From positions 96,349,342 through 96,413,341 of the forward strand of contig CM043953.1 of the NCBI GenBank assembly GCA_014529385.2: a DNA stretch of 64,000 nucleotides. Direction: 5' to 3'. The notes under the pieces were generated by a model. That model searched no databases, had not been told where the DNA came from, and was given only the letters and a program-made list of their open reading frames with translations. The translations under genes were made by a program, and so were the position numbers. This document shows positions 1 through 11,439 of this stretch, one piece after another (the first letter of the stretch is position 1; each line of letters begins with the position of its first letter). This DNA is from Adiantum capillus-veneris (lineage: Eukaryota > Streptophyta > Polypodiopsida > Polypodiales > Pteridaceae).

Positions 1-907
1 TAACCTTATATTTTTCCTTTATACAAATCACTCCCACATTTTCACCCTCACCCTCGTGAAAACAAAAAATTGATTTCTACTCTTTGGTCACTCTTGGATG
101 CATTGTACAAATTCAACAAAGGAGGGGTCCACTAAAAGACTTTTGCAGGCATAAAAAACAGGCTTTTTGGTGAGAATTTTGGCACCTATCTCCACTCCGA
201 ATTTGGAGCGGTGGTCAAAAGAGAAAATGTAGCCCACGCTCTGAATAATCACCTCAAATTTTTTCATGATTTTTGGAGCTACCAGCAGTGAGATATGATT
301 TTTTGAGTGGACCCCAGTCTACCCACTTTTCTCACAAGTAGCCCTTAGTCTACTCTCACCCTTCCACACACCTACTCAATCTTACACATCCCTCCCTCTC
401 CTTCCCTCACTCAAACCTGCAATTTCCATGGCTTCTCCCACCCTCTTCACCATTACAGTTCTCTCTCATCCCTATAGTTCTTTTATGAACCTCTACATAC
501 ATACACCCTATCCATGTCTCTCTCTATTGCTTCTATGTTACAATTTCATCTACCTCTCCTAAAAATATCTAAAATTCAGCATCTTAACCATGATAACTTC
601 TGCAAATTGAGGATTTTTCATCAACAAATCCTCTTTTCATCGTGGTGGTCAACCGTGGCGGCGGCGTAAAGAAGCAAAGAAGAAGAAGAAGACCAGCGGT
701 CATTTTTTCCACAATCTACACAAGGGTGAGTTCAAGCTTCTTCAAAGCTTCACCATCTCAATGATTCTCTTTTAATTCACCCCTCTTCCTTCATCAAATC
801 AGCTCACTCTACCCATTGTAAATGTAACATTAACTTTCTAGTGATTACTAACCACTAACATACTAACACAAAATAGCCTTTGACCTAACCATAAAAGACA
901 CCTCGCC
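1..907. other. no gene recognised
   Basis: I see no convincing coding frame, RNA gene or element end in this stretch. It holds AT-rich and pyrimidine-rich sequence, with a short run of aag/aga triplets near 670-695. Confidence 0.5.
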
Positions 908-925
908 TCAAGACATGTGTATAGT

Positions 926-927
<2 letters not shown>

Positions 928-971
<44 letters not shown>
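928..971. repeat. (CT)n microsatellite
   Basis: Uninterrupted 44-base CT dinucleotide run. The glutamate/arginine open frame read across it on the minus strand is a product of the repeat, not a gene. Confidence 0.97.
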
Positions 972-973
<2 letters not shown>

Positions 974-1099
974 ACTTACTTTCACCTTATCTACCATCAA
1001 TAATGCTCTCTTTTGAGCCCACACCCATGACTCAAGCAGACAAAGAAGGCCCGCAATGTTTTGATATTCAAAAAAATCATAATCCTGATTTGTTAGCTT

Positions 1100-1450
1100 G
1101 TAAATTAGGATTTCCAATAATCTTTATGAGGGGTCTCCAACCTATAAATAGACCCCTCTCCTTCTTGTAAAAGAACCTCCAACATCTCACATAGCACCCC
1201 AACACTCTATGCGTGAGGAGAGACTTAGGTGTAGCAACCACTTGTGAGCTTCACTCTTGGTGTGAGAGAAGCCTTCAAGCTACACATTGCAAGTGAGAGA
1301 GCGTGAGTTCCAAAAATCTCAAAACCACTATTGTACATGCTCCTTCATCATCAATAAATTGAGGTTTGGTGCATCAAAGGCGTGATTCGACGTTCAAATC
1401 TTCGTCCTTCCATTTTTGCAATACGGTTTGGTGAATTCAAGGTGACTTGT
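1100..1450 (+). mobile_element. LTR-like promoter and polyA fragment
   Basis: A good TATA box (TATAAATA, 1143-1150) is followed by about 200 bases of non-coding sequence and an AATAAA signal near 1351. This TATA-to-polyA spacing is typical of the R/U5 part of a retrotransposon LTR. No second copy, TG/CA ends or target duplication are visible, so a solo LTR or an unrelated promoter both remain possible. Confidence 0.3.
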
Positions 1451-2012
1451 GTATTTTGAGTTTTTATCGGTTGATCTTGATTTTAGAAAGTGTTTAAGTG
1501 TGTTTTTCATTGCCAGTTTTGTGTCCATTGTAAGAGGGTATTGTGGTGAGAGGTCTCCCACACCCTAAGACAGTGTGTGTGTGTTTTGGCAATGATTAGC
1601 AATCACTAAGCATTGAGTGAGTTTTGTACAAGTTCTACGATAGCATCATAACGAACCATCTCCATTTGCAAGTCACAAATAAGGTATTACGCAAGATCCT
1701 TTCCTCTCTCTCTTCCCTTTGCTCTAGCTCTCTCTGGTCCATTTCATGTGTGTCTTGGTGTGAAGTTGCTTGTGTGTGTTGTGTGGTGCATCTTCTTGGT
1801 TGTGCCAAAATCTCTCTTGCGTCCTAGTTCGCATACCATAACTAGGTGGTGCCCCTATCTTGTTTGGGTTTGGCTGTGGGTTTGTTGTTGTGTTGTGCTT
1901 ATGGTTGCCCCAGCCCCAATTGAGCAGCACGGGAGCCTTGGTGTTTAGAGGTCGCCTCTCTTGTTGCCCTCCCCGGACCGCCTCAATGTATTTACACATA
2001 CATCCATTGTCG

Positions 2013-2282
2013 CTAAGATTTGAGTCCACTCGAATGGTTCAAAAATGTTCTGGAAAGGGTTCTGGTATGTAGGCTTCGTCTGTACAATCCCTTTCTAGGA
2101 TACATTCCTCGTCTCAAGCTTCCATTTTTTGAAGCTCCGCACATCCAAATAGGAGTGTCTTTGTTTAGCCAAGATGGAAGTTTAGTTTTAGCCGAAGAGG
2201 CTGAATCAAACTCCTGGATGGGTGTTTTCAAGACGTCTCTATAGGTGTGGTCCTTTAGATTGACCCTTGTTATAGATCCCAC
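2013..2282 (-). pseudogene. gypsy post-protease linker fragment
   Basis: This open frame follows the protease frame on the same strand and continues the same element. It contains a TRVNLKDHTYRDV-like segment that I associate with the region between protease and reverse transcriptase in some plant gypsy elements. That assignment is from memory of the family and is not certain. Recognisable element sequence stops near its left end and no reverse transcriptase follows. Confidence 0.4.
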
Positions 2283-2287
2283 CTGTT

Positions 2288-2956
2288 TTAAGTACAGATA
2301 GTCGTTTCCCCAATCTTGGATAAGCTGTACCTATCGCATGAAAGGTCTTCCCAATTGATTTCATAGTTGAGTTTTTTCCCAAAGTCTACTATGGCAAAAG
2401 TGTGTTGATATTCAATTCCACAGGATTTGACTATCACTTTTTCTAGCAGCCCTAGTGATCTTTCAATGTGTCCGTCAGCCAACTGCAATTTCATTTGTGT
2501 TTGTCCAATGGCTGGCTATCCCCAGGATTCCCATACTGCTTTAGTGGCTATGGCTATGCCCGCTCCACTATCCAGTATTTCCATGGTTTCAATGTCATTA
2601 TATTTCAATGGGAGGGTATTGTTTCCTTCTTCCCCTTCATAATATTCTCCAACCTTGTTCATAGGAACTGATCGTATCTCTTTGTTTCCCATTTCATTTT
2701 TCAAGTTTCCCAGATTCTTAGAGATTAACCCCGTTATCCCCACCTTTTCTAAGGTTTTCTGTAAATCATTCCATAAGTATGGCCTGAGTTTCAACAGTTC
2801 TCCCAAAGTAAGAGTGCATTGGATAGGTGTAGACATGATTGAGTGAATGTTGTCCACTTCTAGGTTCTGTTTGGCTCTTTTTACTTGAGTGGTCTTGCAA
2901 ATGATGGATTCATCTTCGTTATCTCCCAAGTAAGAAGGTAATGTTTTTAATGTCAA
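2288..2956 (-). pseudogene. gypsy retropepsin (aspartic protease)
   Basis: The frame carries the catalytic D-S-G-A motif (DSGAGIAIATKAV) of a retroviral-type aspartic protease. One in-frame stop (2518-2516) separates this from the second half, where LQLADGHIERSLGLLEKV and a FAIVDFG segment match the flap and second-strand region expected for retropepsins. The enzyme would have cut the element's polyprotein. It lies downstream of the zinc knuckle and charged linker, as expected for a gag-protease arrangement. The stop, and the missing reverse transcriptase further on, make it non-functional. Confidence 0.75.
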
Positions 2957-2971
2957 AGGTTTAGATATTCC

Positions 2972-3652
2972 TCAAGCCTTTGATCCGCAATCCCCATACA
3001 AGGACTGTAAATCCATGTTCATATCAGATGGTAGGTTATCTAACCAGACTTCCTCTATAGGAGCTGACTTTAAAGTTAGTCTCCCATCATTGATCTTCCT
3101 TACCTTTTCCCATAAGTGTCTTGGCCAGTCTTCCTCCACGAATGGAATTCCGTCTAAGGCATCTTCATTGTCGGGCACTATAAGCTCTGGTTCATTTGTT
3201 TCAAGGTGGGGTTCTACCACCACATCGGATTTTGCTTTCGTTTCTTCTACCACAAGCTCTTCCGGTTTTGTAATACTTTCAAGCTTGGGTTTTTGTTTAT
3301 CCAACATTTCTTGCGTGATTCTTACCAAATTTTGATAAGCTTCCAGCTTAGCTGCTTCCATGTCTGGAGATAGATAGTTTTTCCATTTATTTTTCATGTT
3401 TTGGTCTGCTTTTAGTCCGGCTTGGTAGGCTTCCAAGGCAGCATTGATAGGCTCAAAAATTTTATCAACCAGAATGGATCCTCCAGATTTCATGGTTGTT
3501 TCTTTGAATTCACTACCAGTTTCTTTCGACTTGTCCTGGGCTAGAATTTTTTCTTTCTCTTCGTTTTCAACCCGTTGTTTTTGTTTTCTCATCTCATATC
3601 TTTTGCTTTTGCTCCTTTTGATTCTTTGAGAAGAAACTTTCGTGTTCTCCAA
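2972..3652 (-). pseudogene. gypsy gag-protease linker, charged
   Basis: A 226-codon open frame, very rich in Lys and Glu. It starts with a basic stretch (KRSKSKRYEMRKQKQR) and is followed by acidic helical sequence. It lies between the zinc knuckle (interrupted by a MITE) and the protease of the same element. I recognise no enzyme domain, and its role as a structural or nucleic-acid-binding part of the polyprotein is inferred from position and charge. The bipartite basic cluster could act as a nuclear-localisation signal. Confidence 0.5.
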
Positions 3653-3730
3653 ATCATCAGAGGAATTGTGTTTCTTTTTCTTTGCATGAGCTCTAATGAT
3701 TACCTTGATTGGAACAATCGGTTCGCTCTC

Positions 3731-4025
3731 TGATGGGTGAAAGCATGTTAACTAGTCGCGCTTTTTGTGCTAGTTAGCAATTTCAAGTTAGCACATCTTG
3801 GAAAAGTTGGGAATCCGGTAATTTTTTTACAAATAATATCAAAAAATTTCGGAGGTTGTACATTTGGATTCCTTGTTTGAAGTGCTTTCTATTGATATAT
3901 CTATGTCATAGATCTTGGAGATGTAGCTCAAGTTATTGTACTAGTTAGCATATGTCAAAATTGTGCTAGTTAGCATTGTCCGGGACATGAAAAAGCATGA
4001 CAGGTTAACATGCTTTCACCCTGAT
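3731..4025. mobile_element. MITE with 18-bp TIRs and TGAT duplication
   Basis: The element spans 3735-4021 (287 bp). It begins GGGTGAAAGCATGTTAAC and ends with the exact inverse complement; over the outer 23 bases the ends match at 21. It is flanked on both sides by the 4-bp direct repeat tgat (3731-3734, 4022-4025). Inside there are repeated copies of ctagttagca. It carries no protein and sits inside the gypsy element between the zinc knuckle and the charged linker. The superfamily is not clear from a 4-bp duplication. Confidence 0.88.
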
Positions 4026-4075
4026 GAGCTACTAGGCATCACTTAGACTACATTGACTACAATTTTTCCCTTGTT

Positions 4076-4330
4076 CTAAGGATTCTTAGGAAAATCTTCC
4101 AGAAAGTGTGCTCCCTTTTTGCAACATTGTGTACAATAGGCTTGAAGTGGTTTGAGGTTTTTGTCAGACTCGGGACATTCTTTCTTCCAATGGTCATCAG
4201 CACCACAATTATGACAGTTTCTTGTTCTAGGCTTCAGTATGGGTCTTCCCATGGGAGGTCTGACACCTTGATTAGCTACATAATATATTGGTGCGAGCTT
4301 TGGTAGAGCATAAGTCATGGTTTCCTCCAT
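4076..4330 (-). pseudogene. gypsy gag zinc knuckle (CCHC)
   Basis: The frame contains CHNCGADDHWKKEC, a C-X2-C-X4-H-X4-C zinc knuckle as found in retroelement nucleocapsid proteins that bind genomic RNA. A second Cys-rich stretch (YCTQCCKKGAH) follows and may be a degraded second knuckle. The frame is cut on its downstream side by the MITE at 3,735-4,021. Confidence 0.8.
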
Positions 4331-4351
4331 TGGTGGTGGTTGTGGACTATA

Positions 4352-4774
4352 TCAATCTCCCTCTACCATTACTTTAGATGGACTAGACTCTACATAGGTT
4401 GTAATAGACACTAATGCTTGTTTATCTATGACTCCTTCTGAGTGCATGTACTTTACAGGCACCGCATTATGTCCTGAATAAGGAGGTTGTTGTCCCAACA
4501 CAGATTGAGGTCTCTCCATACCCATTGGTGGTCTTTGAACTTGAGCCATATTAGGCTGATATCTATACATGGGTTGTCCTTGTGGCCTCATGGGCACGTA
4601 TTGAACATTCCCATCATACTTTGGTCTGAAGTAGCACTCGTGGGTCTCATGGTTGGTCCATTTATCCTCGATTGCACACCATTTTTGTGGCCTAATTGGT
4701 TGTCCTTGTGGGGATATCCCCTGTCCTGGTCCTCTCATAGGTGCTTTTTGCATATTCTTCATCCTTTTTATCAT
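4352..4774 (-). pseudogene. gypsy gag spacer, Pro/Gln/Met-rich
   Basis: Low-complexity frame with repeated P-x-G-Q-P and MRPQGQPM-type segments, between the gag core and the zinc knuckle. It has no enzyme motif. I take it as the disordered C-terminal part of gag, on position alone. Confidence 0.5.
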
Positions 4775-4786
4775 ATATTTTATGGC

Positions 4787-5246
4787 TTAGAGTGGTGCCG
4801 CAGCAGTTGTTCCCACTTGTGCTAGTTTTGTGGATGAAGTCTTCTCTCTTTGGTTATGGTTAGGGACATCCTCTTCATTAAAGATCTCACAATTGTCTCC
4901 TAGGTCGATAGCATCAGACACACACACCTCTAGGGTTGTATGCTTTTTACTATAGAGTATAGCATGAAGTTCTTTGTTTAGAAGTCCCTCCAGAAACAAT
5001 GAGACAAGTCGCTCCTCTGTAGGTATCTCCATCTCTGGGCATCTGGCAATGTATTGTTTTGTTCGAGTTGCACAATCCCTAACAGACTCACCATGTTTCT
5101 GTTTGATGCTGTAGATTTGAGCAACCGTATTATGTTTAATCCCCGTTTTACAACAAGAAGCTACAAATCCTTGAGCTAATGTATTCAAATCCATGATTGA
5201 CCTTGGTGGAATGTTTTAGAACCATGTCAAATCTTTTCCTTCTAAT
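4787..5246 (-). pseudogene. gypsy gag core, downstream half
   Basis: This is the second half of a retrotransposon gag domain. It has TGIKHNTVAQIYSIKQK, ESVRDC and KQYIARCP segments, then LFLEGLLNKELH, all typical of the Retrotrans_gag region of plant gypsy elements. When the copia insertion and one copy of ctaat are set aside, the frame joins directly to 10,709 with the reading G-M-T-L/E-G-K-D-L-T-W, so the insertion split this domain. A stop follows the W-F pair, just before the methionine at 5,194, so the copy is also mutated. Confidence 0.8.
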
Positions 5247-5438
5247 TGAAGGAGTACGAGCGGAAGTGCGACGCGAGAGAGAGTGCGAGAAGAAGAGCAC
5301 GACGATATGGTGAACTCGCTCTACTGTAATGTGTAGAGCATAGTGAGTTCTTATTAGGTTTTTACAAAAGAATATGTGTACATACCTGGCGGCCCGCCCA
5401 CTTACCTGGCCGACCACATTGGGCTTTATACCCCAACA
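5247..5438 (-). repeat. copia 3' LTR
   Basis: On the plus strand it begins tgaaggagtacgagcgg and ends ttataccccaaca; on the element strand it starts TGTTGGGGTATAAAG. It is 192 bp and pairs with 10,510-10,703. The start is fixed by the ctaat duplication immediately before it. Confidence 0.96.
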
Positions 5439-5449
5439 ACCTCCCACTT
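5439..5449 (-). other. copia polypurine tract
   Basis: On the minus strand a run reading AAGTGGGAGGT abuts the 3' LTR. This is the expected position and composition for the plus-strand primer of reverse transcription. Confidence 0.8.
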
Positions 5450-5527
5450 AAAGTCCAATGTGGTACTTTAAGTGTGAGAGAAGCTACTATACAAGCTAAT
5501 ATACAACAGATGTAGAGAAGTGATGTA

Positions 5528-8500
5528 CTACCCTACACCTAACTGCTTGTGAAAATGCGCAAAGCTCTCTGAGGGAAGTCCTTTTGTAAGTAGATAAATA
5601 GGATTTTCTGTGGTGTGAACTTTGACAAGCTGAAGTTGCTTATCCTCGAGCATTTCCCTGATGAAATTATACTTCACATCCACATGCTTTGTCTTTGAGT
5701 GATAAAATGGATTGCGAGCCAATTGTATAGCACTTTGACTATCGCAATATAACACAGGCATCTCTTCTTTGATTCCCAAATCTGTTACTAGTCGATTAAG
5801 CCAAATTGATTCTTTGCATGCCTCTGATGCTGCAACATATTCAACCTCTGTAGTAGACTGAGTAACACAATCTTGTAATCTAGAACGCCATGATACTGCT
5901 CCACCAGCCAATGTAAAGACATACCCTGACGTAGACCTTCGGTTGTCTAAGTCACCTGCATAATCTGAGTCTGTAAAACCCTTTACACTTAGCTTTGTAG
6001 CTTTCAGGTATCTCAATATTCCTTTCACTGCCTCCCAATGTTTCTTGCCTGGGTTTGACATGTATCGACTTACTACTCCCACTGCAAATGCAATGTCTGG
6101 GCGAGTAGCAATCATTGCATACATCAAACTACCCATTGCAGACGCATATGGAATCTTATCCATTTCAGCCTATTCTTCCTCAGACACAGGACAATCTTGT
6201 TTGCTAAGTTTCACATATGGTGGCAATGGAACACTCAGTGCCTTTCCCTTCTCCATATTGAAACGTTGCAAAACCTTGTCAATATACTCTGTTTGAGATA
6301 ACCAAATCAACTTCTTTGATCTGTCTCTCTCAATGTGCATACCAAGTATATGACTTGCCTCACCCATGTCTTTCATGTCAAACGATTTTTCCATCTTTGA
6401 CTTCAAAGCTGAAATTTCTTCCAAGTGCTTGCCAACAATCAACATGTCATCCACATACAAAATAAGGATCATCCAACTACCATCCTTAGCCTTCTTTGTA
6501 TATAGACAGTGATCGAACTCACTACGTTTGTAGCCTTGAGAAAGCATAAACTTGTGGAATTTATGGTACCATGCCCTCGGTGACTGTTTTAAGCCATAAA
6601 GACTCTTTAACAACTGGCATACCCAATCTTCCTTGCCTTTCTCAAAAAACCGTTCTGGTTGCTGCATGTAAATTTCCACATCTAAATCACCATGCAAGAA
6701 CGTTGTCTTGACATCCATTTGGTGCAACACCAAATCTAATATGGCAACCAATGCAAGAAAGCATCTCAATGTAGTCATCTTGACCACTGGAGAGAAGACT
6801 TCATCAAAGTCAATGCCTTGTTCTTGCTTAAAGCCCTTGGCAACAAGCCTTGCTTTGTACTTTGGCTGACTATCATGAGCGGTGATCTTATACCTGTAAA
6901 CCCATTTACAAGGTAGAGCCTTTTTGCCCTGTGGTAATTTAACTAGCTTCCATGTCTTGTTTTTCTGCAGAGCTGTCATCTCTGACTGCATGGCCAATTG
7001 CCAATTCCCGGAGTCCTTCATTTACACCGCTTCCTTGTAACATGAAGGCTCATTGCAATCAGTCAACATGACATAGTTCATAGATGGAACAAACCTATCA
7101 GGAGGTCGCGTGACACGTCCAGATCTACGCACAATAGGTGGCTCAGGCTCAGCCACAACCTGTGGTTCCACTCTATCCTGTCCTTGCTCCTCTTGAGCCC
7201 TGACATTTTGTCTTGCACGTGCAGCTCCATCTTCTTGGAAGACAACTCTTCTAATCTCCTCAACCCTCCTTGGTTTAGAATGATATTTGGATTCATTAAA
7301 GTGAACATCATTGCTGCGGACAGCCTTTCTGGATTCGGGATCCCAAAGTCTGTACCCCATCTCACCAGAATTACCATAGCCTAGAAAGATGCACTTTGTA
7401 CTCTTTGGCTCAAGTTTGTTCCTAAATTCCTTTGGAACGTGAGTATATGCCTCACATCCAAAGACTCTGAGATGCTTGTATGAGGGCATTTTGCCTGACC
7501 ATACCATCTCTGGCACTGAATCCTTCTGCAAAACCTTGCTAGGAGATCTATTTACAAGATGAACAACTGTTGATAGAGCTTCAGCCCAAAACCCATTTGG
7601 TAGTTGTGCATTAGACAACATACTTCTGACCTTCTCTTGTATGGTCCTATTCATCCTCTCAGCAACACCATTTTGAGGAGGATTGTAAGGAGCAGTAAGT
7701 TCACGTTTTATACCTTTTGACTCACAAAAGTCCTGAAAGGCCTTTGAAACATACTCTCCACCATTGTCAGTGCGTAAGCATTTAAGCTTCTTGCCACTCT
7801 GATTCTCCACAAGTGTCACAAACGTTTTGAAAACACTAAACGCTTCATCCTTGTGCTTGAGAAAGTAAACCCATACTTTCCTCGAGTAATCATCTATAAA
7901 TGTCATAAAGTAAGAAGCTCCCCCTAGAGATAGGTTAGGCATAGGTCCACACAAATCACTATGAACAAGTGCCAACTGTGTATCTCTTCTAGTGCTTCTA
8001 TGCTTACGTGGCTGCTGTGTTTGCTTACCATATAGACAATGTTCAGAGAATTCAAAATCATTAAATGAAAAGCCAGGTAAATAACCAGAACGAGACAAGA
8101 TTTCCATTCCCTTCTTGGACATATGTCCTCACCGGCTATGCCACAAAGAAACGTTCGGCTGCTCGGTTACATTGATTACATTTTTAGAGACATTTGATAC
8201 ATAAATCATGTAAAGTCCTCCAGACTTTACTCCATGTGCTACTGTCATAGAACCCTTGGATATCTTCCACATGTTCTGTCCAAAAGTGGTGACATAGCCA
8301 GCATCATCAAGTAAACCTGTGCTGATCAAGCTCTTTGTAATTGCGGGAACATGTCTCACATTCTTCAGCATGAAAGAAGAGCCATTCTGAAACTTCAATT
8401 GAACATCTCCAACACCTAAGATCTCACATGTCTTCCCATTGCCTAGCCGAACATGATCTTTAGTGGTCACATAAGAAGTAAACCACTCCTTGTTTGGAGA

Positions 8501-9478
8501 CACATGAAGTGATGCCCCTGAGTCTATAATCCAGCCACTCAGTGCATTTCGATCAGATGCTGTAAGAAGAGTTGAGTCCATTGTATTCTTCAAGAAGTAG
8601 ATGTCTCCTGACACTAGACTGTCATCCTCTGCAACAGTGTTTGTCACATTTATTTCTTGAATCTTCACTGAGGACTTGTTCTTCTCACCATGGTCTTCAG
8701 CTTTCTCTTTGCCTTTTTCTGCTTTCCATTCTATGCAGTCTCTTTTCATGTGACCCTTCTTGCCACAATGGTAGCATTCTATGTCACTCTTGCCTTTAGC
8801 ACTGCGGGACTTGCTACGAGACTGATTCCTCTTTCCAGCTTTGTACTTTTCTTTGGTCCTTCCCCTGACAACTAAGGTTGTTCCTTTGCCTTTGTCCATT
8901 GTCTTTCTATTGGTTTCTTCAGTAAGCAGACTTCCTTCTACACCTGCTATGTTCAAACCATCTGGAGGTGCAGAATTACTCAAAGCTGTGCGAAAAGTGT
9001 CCCAACTTTCCGGCAATGTGATCAACAGGAACATAGCTCTAACAGGTTCATCAAACTTGACACCTTGAGCTGACAACTGACTATAGATTATGTTGAATTC
9101 ATTTAGATGATTGGACATAGGTGTCCCTTCTTTCATCTTCAAGTCAACAAGCTTCTTAAGCCAGTATACCTGTGAGGCTGCACTCTGCTTCTCATAAAGA
9201 TCACTCAGCTTTAACCATGCTTGATAAGCCGACATCTCGTCTGCTACATTGAAGTAAACGCTTTCTGCCAAAGTCAGCATAATGGTAGAAAGTGTCAATT
9301 CATCCATTTCGCTCCATTCATCTTCGTCCATATCTTCTGGTTTTATCCCCTTGAGCTTTATAGGTTTTATCTGCTTCTTTTGTACCAACACGTGCCAAAT
9401 CTGCTTCTTCCACAATCGGAAATTGGTTCCATCCAGCTTCTTGATATTGTAAAGAGCAGTGTCCTGTGATCCAGCCAT
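5528..9478 (-). pseudogene. copia gag-pol polyprotein with three in-frame stops
   Basis: One frame of 1,317 codons runs without frameshift but holds three stops: TGA at 8131-8129, TAA at 7024-7022 and TAG at 6172-6170. In order it encodes a gag domain (start MAGSQDTALYNIKKLDGTNF), a CCHC knuckle (CYHCGKKGHMKRDC, about residues 235-249), an aspartic protease (WIIDSGAS, about residue 319), a GAG-pre-integrase region, an integrase core (LVHSDLCGP, IDDYSRKVWVYF, TDNGGEY, NGVAERMNR), reverse transcriptase (KWVYRYK, YVDDMLIVG) and RNase H ending KHVDVKYNFI. The product would have copied and inserted the element. The first stop lies in the W-H-x-R-L-G-H-M segment, where it replaces the expected Leu. 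Two of the three stops fit single C-to-T changes on the coding strand. Confidence 0.93.
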
Positions 9479-10495
9479 AGCTACGCTTCATAATAGTTTA
9501 CTTTCCTGGGAAAAATTCGGCAGAGTTTCCCCTGTAAACTGACCTCTGAACCAATATCAACCTGTCAAATGAACCAAGAAAGCTTCAGATTCTGCAGAAA
9601 TTTTGGCAGAGTCTCCTTTGTAAAATGGCTCTGGTGTACTAAAAACAGACCAAAAACATCTCAAAAAACACTATCTCTTTGACACTGTAAGCTGCGGGTA
9701 AACCTGTCCTGCACCTGTACTGTCTCTCACTGTCCTGTAAGCATAGACTGTGACAATGCCTCAACGGCAGTAAAGCAAAGATGCAATCCCAACTGTCTAA
9801 CTCACAGTCAATACATCCTAGCTGCCTATCTAAGGGTGCTCGAGGGATCGCTCCAAGACCTGTATCACCGAAAGGATCTCAACATTCGAGAATCCCCCAG
9901 CTCAATAAAACCTCACATGACCCTCAACAAAGGCTGCAATAAATCTGACAGTACATAGACTTCCCACAAAGTCATACATCCACAAATTTCCCACTATATG
10001 CTGTAACCGCTGCGGCGATTGTTTGCTGCGTGACTCACAGCCAGCAAACCGTCAACAAACATACATCATCTCTGACAATACATCCCATGTGGAAGTACCT
10101 GCAATGTCAGGATGAAATCTGGAATATCAAGCAGCAAACACAAGCTACCTGATGAACTAGTGGATGTCGCCTACAGTCTGTGTGTAGATGCGCCCGTGTC
10201 GTATGTGACACGCCTCCAAGAACTGCGAGCCGTCCTTCGATGTGTAGACAGCCACAAATCAACACTCTGGGAGTGTTGATATCCTCAGTACCTGCAGTCG
10301 TAGGCCGAAAACCCCAGATTTGCAGAGTCAGATCTGCACCCGCCGAGACCACGTAGTCGAAAATGGCCTGCGCAAACCTTTGTCGAAGCCGAACGGTGAC
10401 CGAGATTTGGGGCCATGTCTTTGCCTGTCGAATTTCACTCCAATCTGAGCTGGTGACCCCAGCCTCCTATAGTGCTTCCCCAAGCCTCGATTTGA
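9479..10495 (-). other. copia 5' untranslated leader
   Basis: This stretch between the primer site and the gag start holds no long open frame. It is the transcribed leader of the copia element, about 1 kb, which is long for copia. I see no clear secondary element within it. Confidence 0.6.
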
Positions 10496-10507
10496 GCTGT
10501 GATACCA
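10496..10507 (-). other. primer-binding site, tRNA-iMet type
   Basis: On the minus strand, two bases after the 5' LTR, the sequence is TGGTATCACAGC. This matches the plant initiator-Met tRNA 3' end complement (TGGTATCAGAGC) at 11 of 12 positions. Confidence 0.88.
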
Positions 10508-10509
10508 GT

Positions 10510-10703
10510 TGAAGGAGTACGAGCGGAAGTGCGACGCGAGAGAGAGTGCGAGAAGAAGAGCACGACGATATGGTGAACTCTCTCTCTACTGTAATGTGTA
10601 GTGCATAGTGAGTTCTTATTAGGTTTTTACAAAAGAATATGTGTACATACCTGGCGGCCCGCCCACTTACCTGGGCGACCACATTAGGCTTTATACCCCA
10701 ACA
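10510..10703 (-). repeat. copia 5' LTR
   Basis: 194 bp, near-identical to 5,247-5,438. Differences include gaactctctctctac in place of gaactcgctctac and three further substitutions. It is followed by the second ctaat. Confidence 0.96.
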
Positions 10704-10708
10704 CTAAT

Positions 10709-10850
10709 GTCATTCCAAACCCCTCGAATTGAGTATAGAAGTCAAATATACGCTCTGATCTTAGCACTTACTTGAAGCTTACTAAGTGGTCATATGGATC
10801 CCCTGATCCACTGTATTTTTTTGACCCAGTTTTGGAAATCAGCTAGTCTG
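10709..10850 (-). pseudogene. gypsy gag core, upstream half
   Basis: The minus-strand reading contains YSGSGDPYDHLVSFK, a stop, then RIFDFYTQFEGFGMTL. This is the start of a Retrotrans_gag domain and joins 4,787-5,246 across the copia insertion. A stop replaces the residue after VSFK. Confidence 0.72.
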
Positions 10851-11439
10851 ACACGTCTGTTTGGTTCAACTCCAGGTCTTCTAGGAGTTGGATCTGTTCC
10901 GCCGTTCCTTCAAACCAGTCTTTCGGAAATAGTGACTCATGTAGCCCTAGGCTGGCCTTAGTGTCACCCATTTTTCTACGTGATGAGGTGGTTTCTGGTT
11001 TTTCATATTACTCTCAAATGATCTCTCACGATGTTCGTCTCTTGTAGTGGTTTCTGGTCCTTGACCCAATATCCAATCCCGTATGGAATACCCCTAGTAT
11101 TTGGTTTGTTCTACCTCCTCAAGAGTCATCATAACAAAGTTGTTGTTATAAAAATCCCTAAACAAGTAAGTTGGTAGATCCACAGATCCCTTATCTTTGA
11201 TTTGAAGATATACATGATCTTCATGGCCGTTAAGTGCCCTGGTCTAGCATGACAATTCCTCAAAAGATCTTTTATGTTTCTATCTTCCCAACAATAGACT
11301 CCGATCCTAGGATTATCCGTACTAAGCCATTTCAAAGGCTTCAAGTCTACTTGATCCTATCCCTCGAATTCCAAGGTTGGTGGTCCTTCTTTTGCTGACA
11401 TATCTGGGACTATAATGTTTACTTCTAATCCCCATTTGT

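Larger units (their letters stand above)
5247..10703 (-). mobile_element. full-length Ty1/copia LTR retrotransposon
   Basis: All structural parts are visible. Two LTRs of 192 and 194 bp begin TG and end CA, differ by about four substitutions and a 2-bp indel, and are flanked by the 5-bp duplication ctaat (5,242-5,246 and 10,704-10,708). A tRNA-iMet primer site lies next to the right LTR and a polypurine tract next to the left LTR, so the element reads on the minus strand. One continuous polyprotein frame carries gag, protease, integrase, RT and RNase H. Domain order (integrase before RT) makes it copia; a Tork/Tnt1-like lineage is my guess. LTRs under 200 bp are short for an element of this size. 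Confidence 0.96.

Noticed and set aside
1724-2072. Overlapping small frames near 1.7-2.1 kb on both strands
   Set aside because: They have no motifs, conflict with one another, and sit in an LTR-like or flanking region.
10496-10507. tRNA-like sequence
   Set aside because: It is the retrotransposon primer site, complementary to tRNA-iMet, and no cloverleaf surrounds it. The same holds at 61,550.
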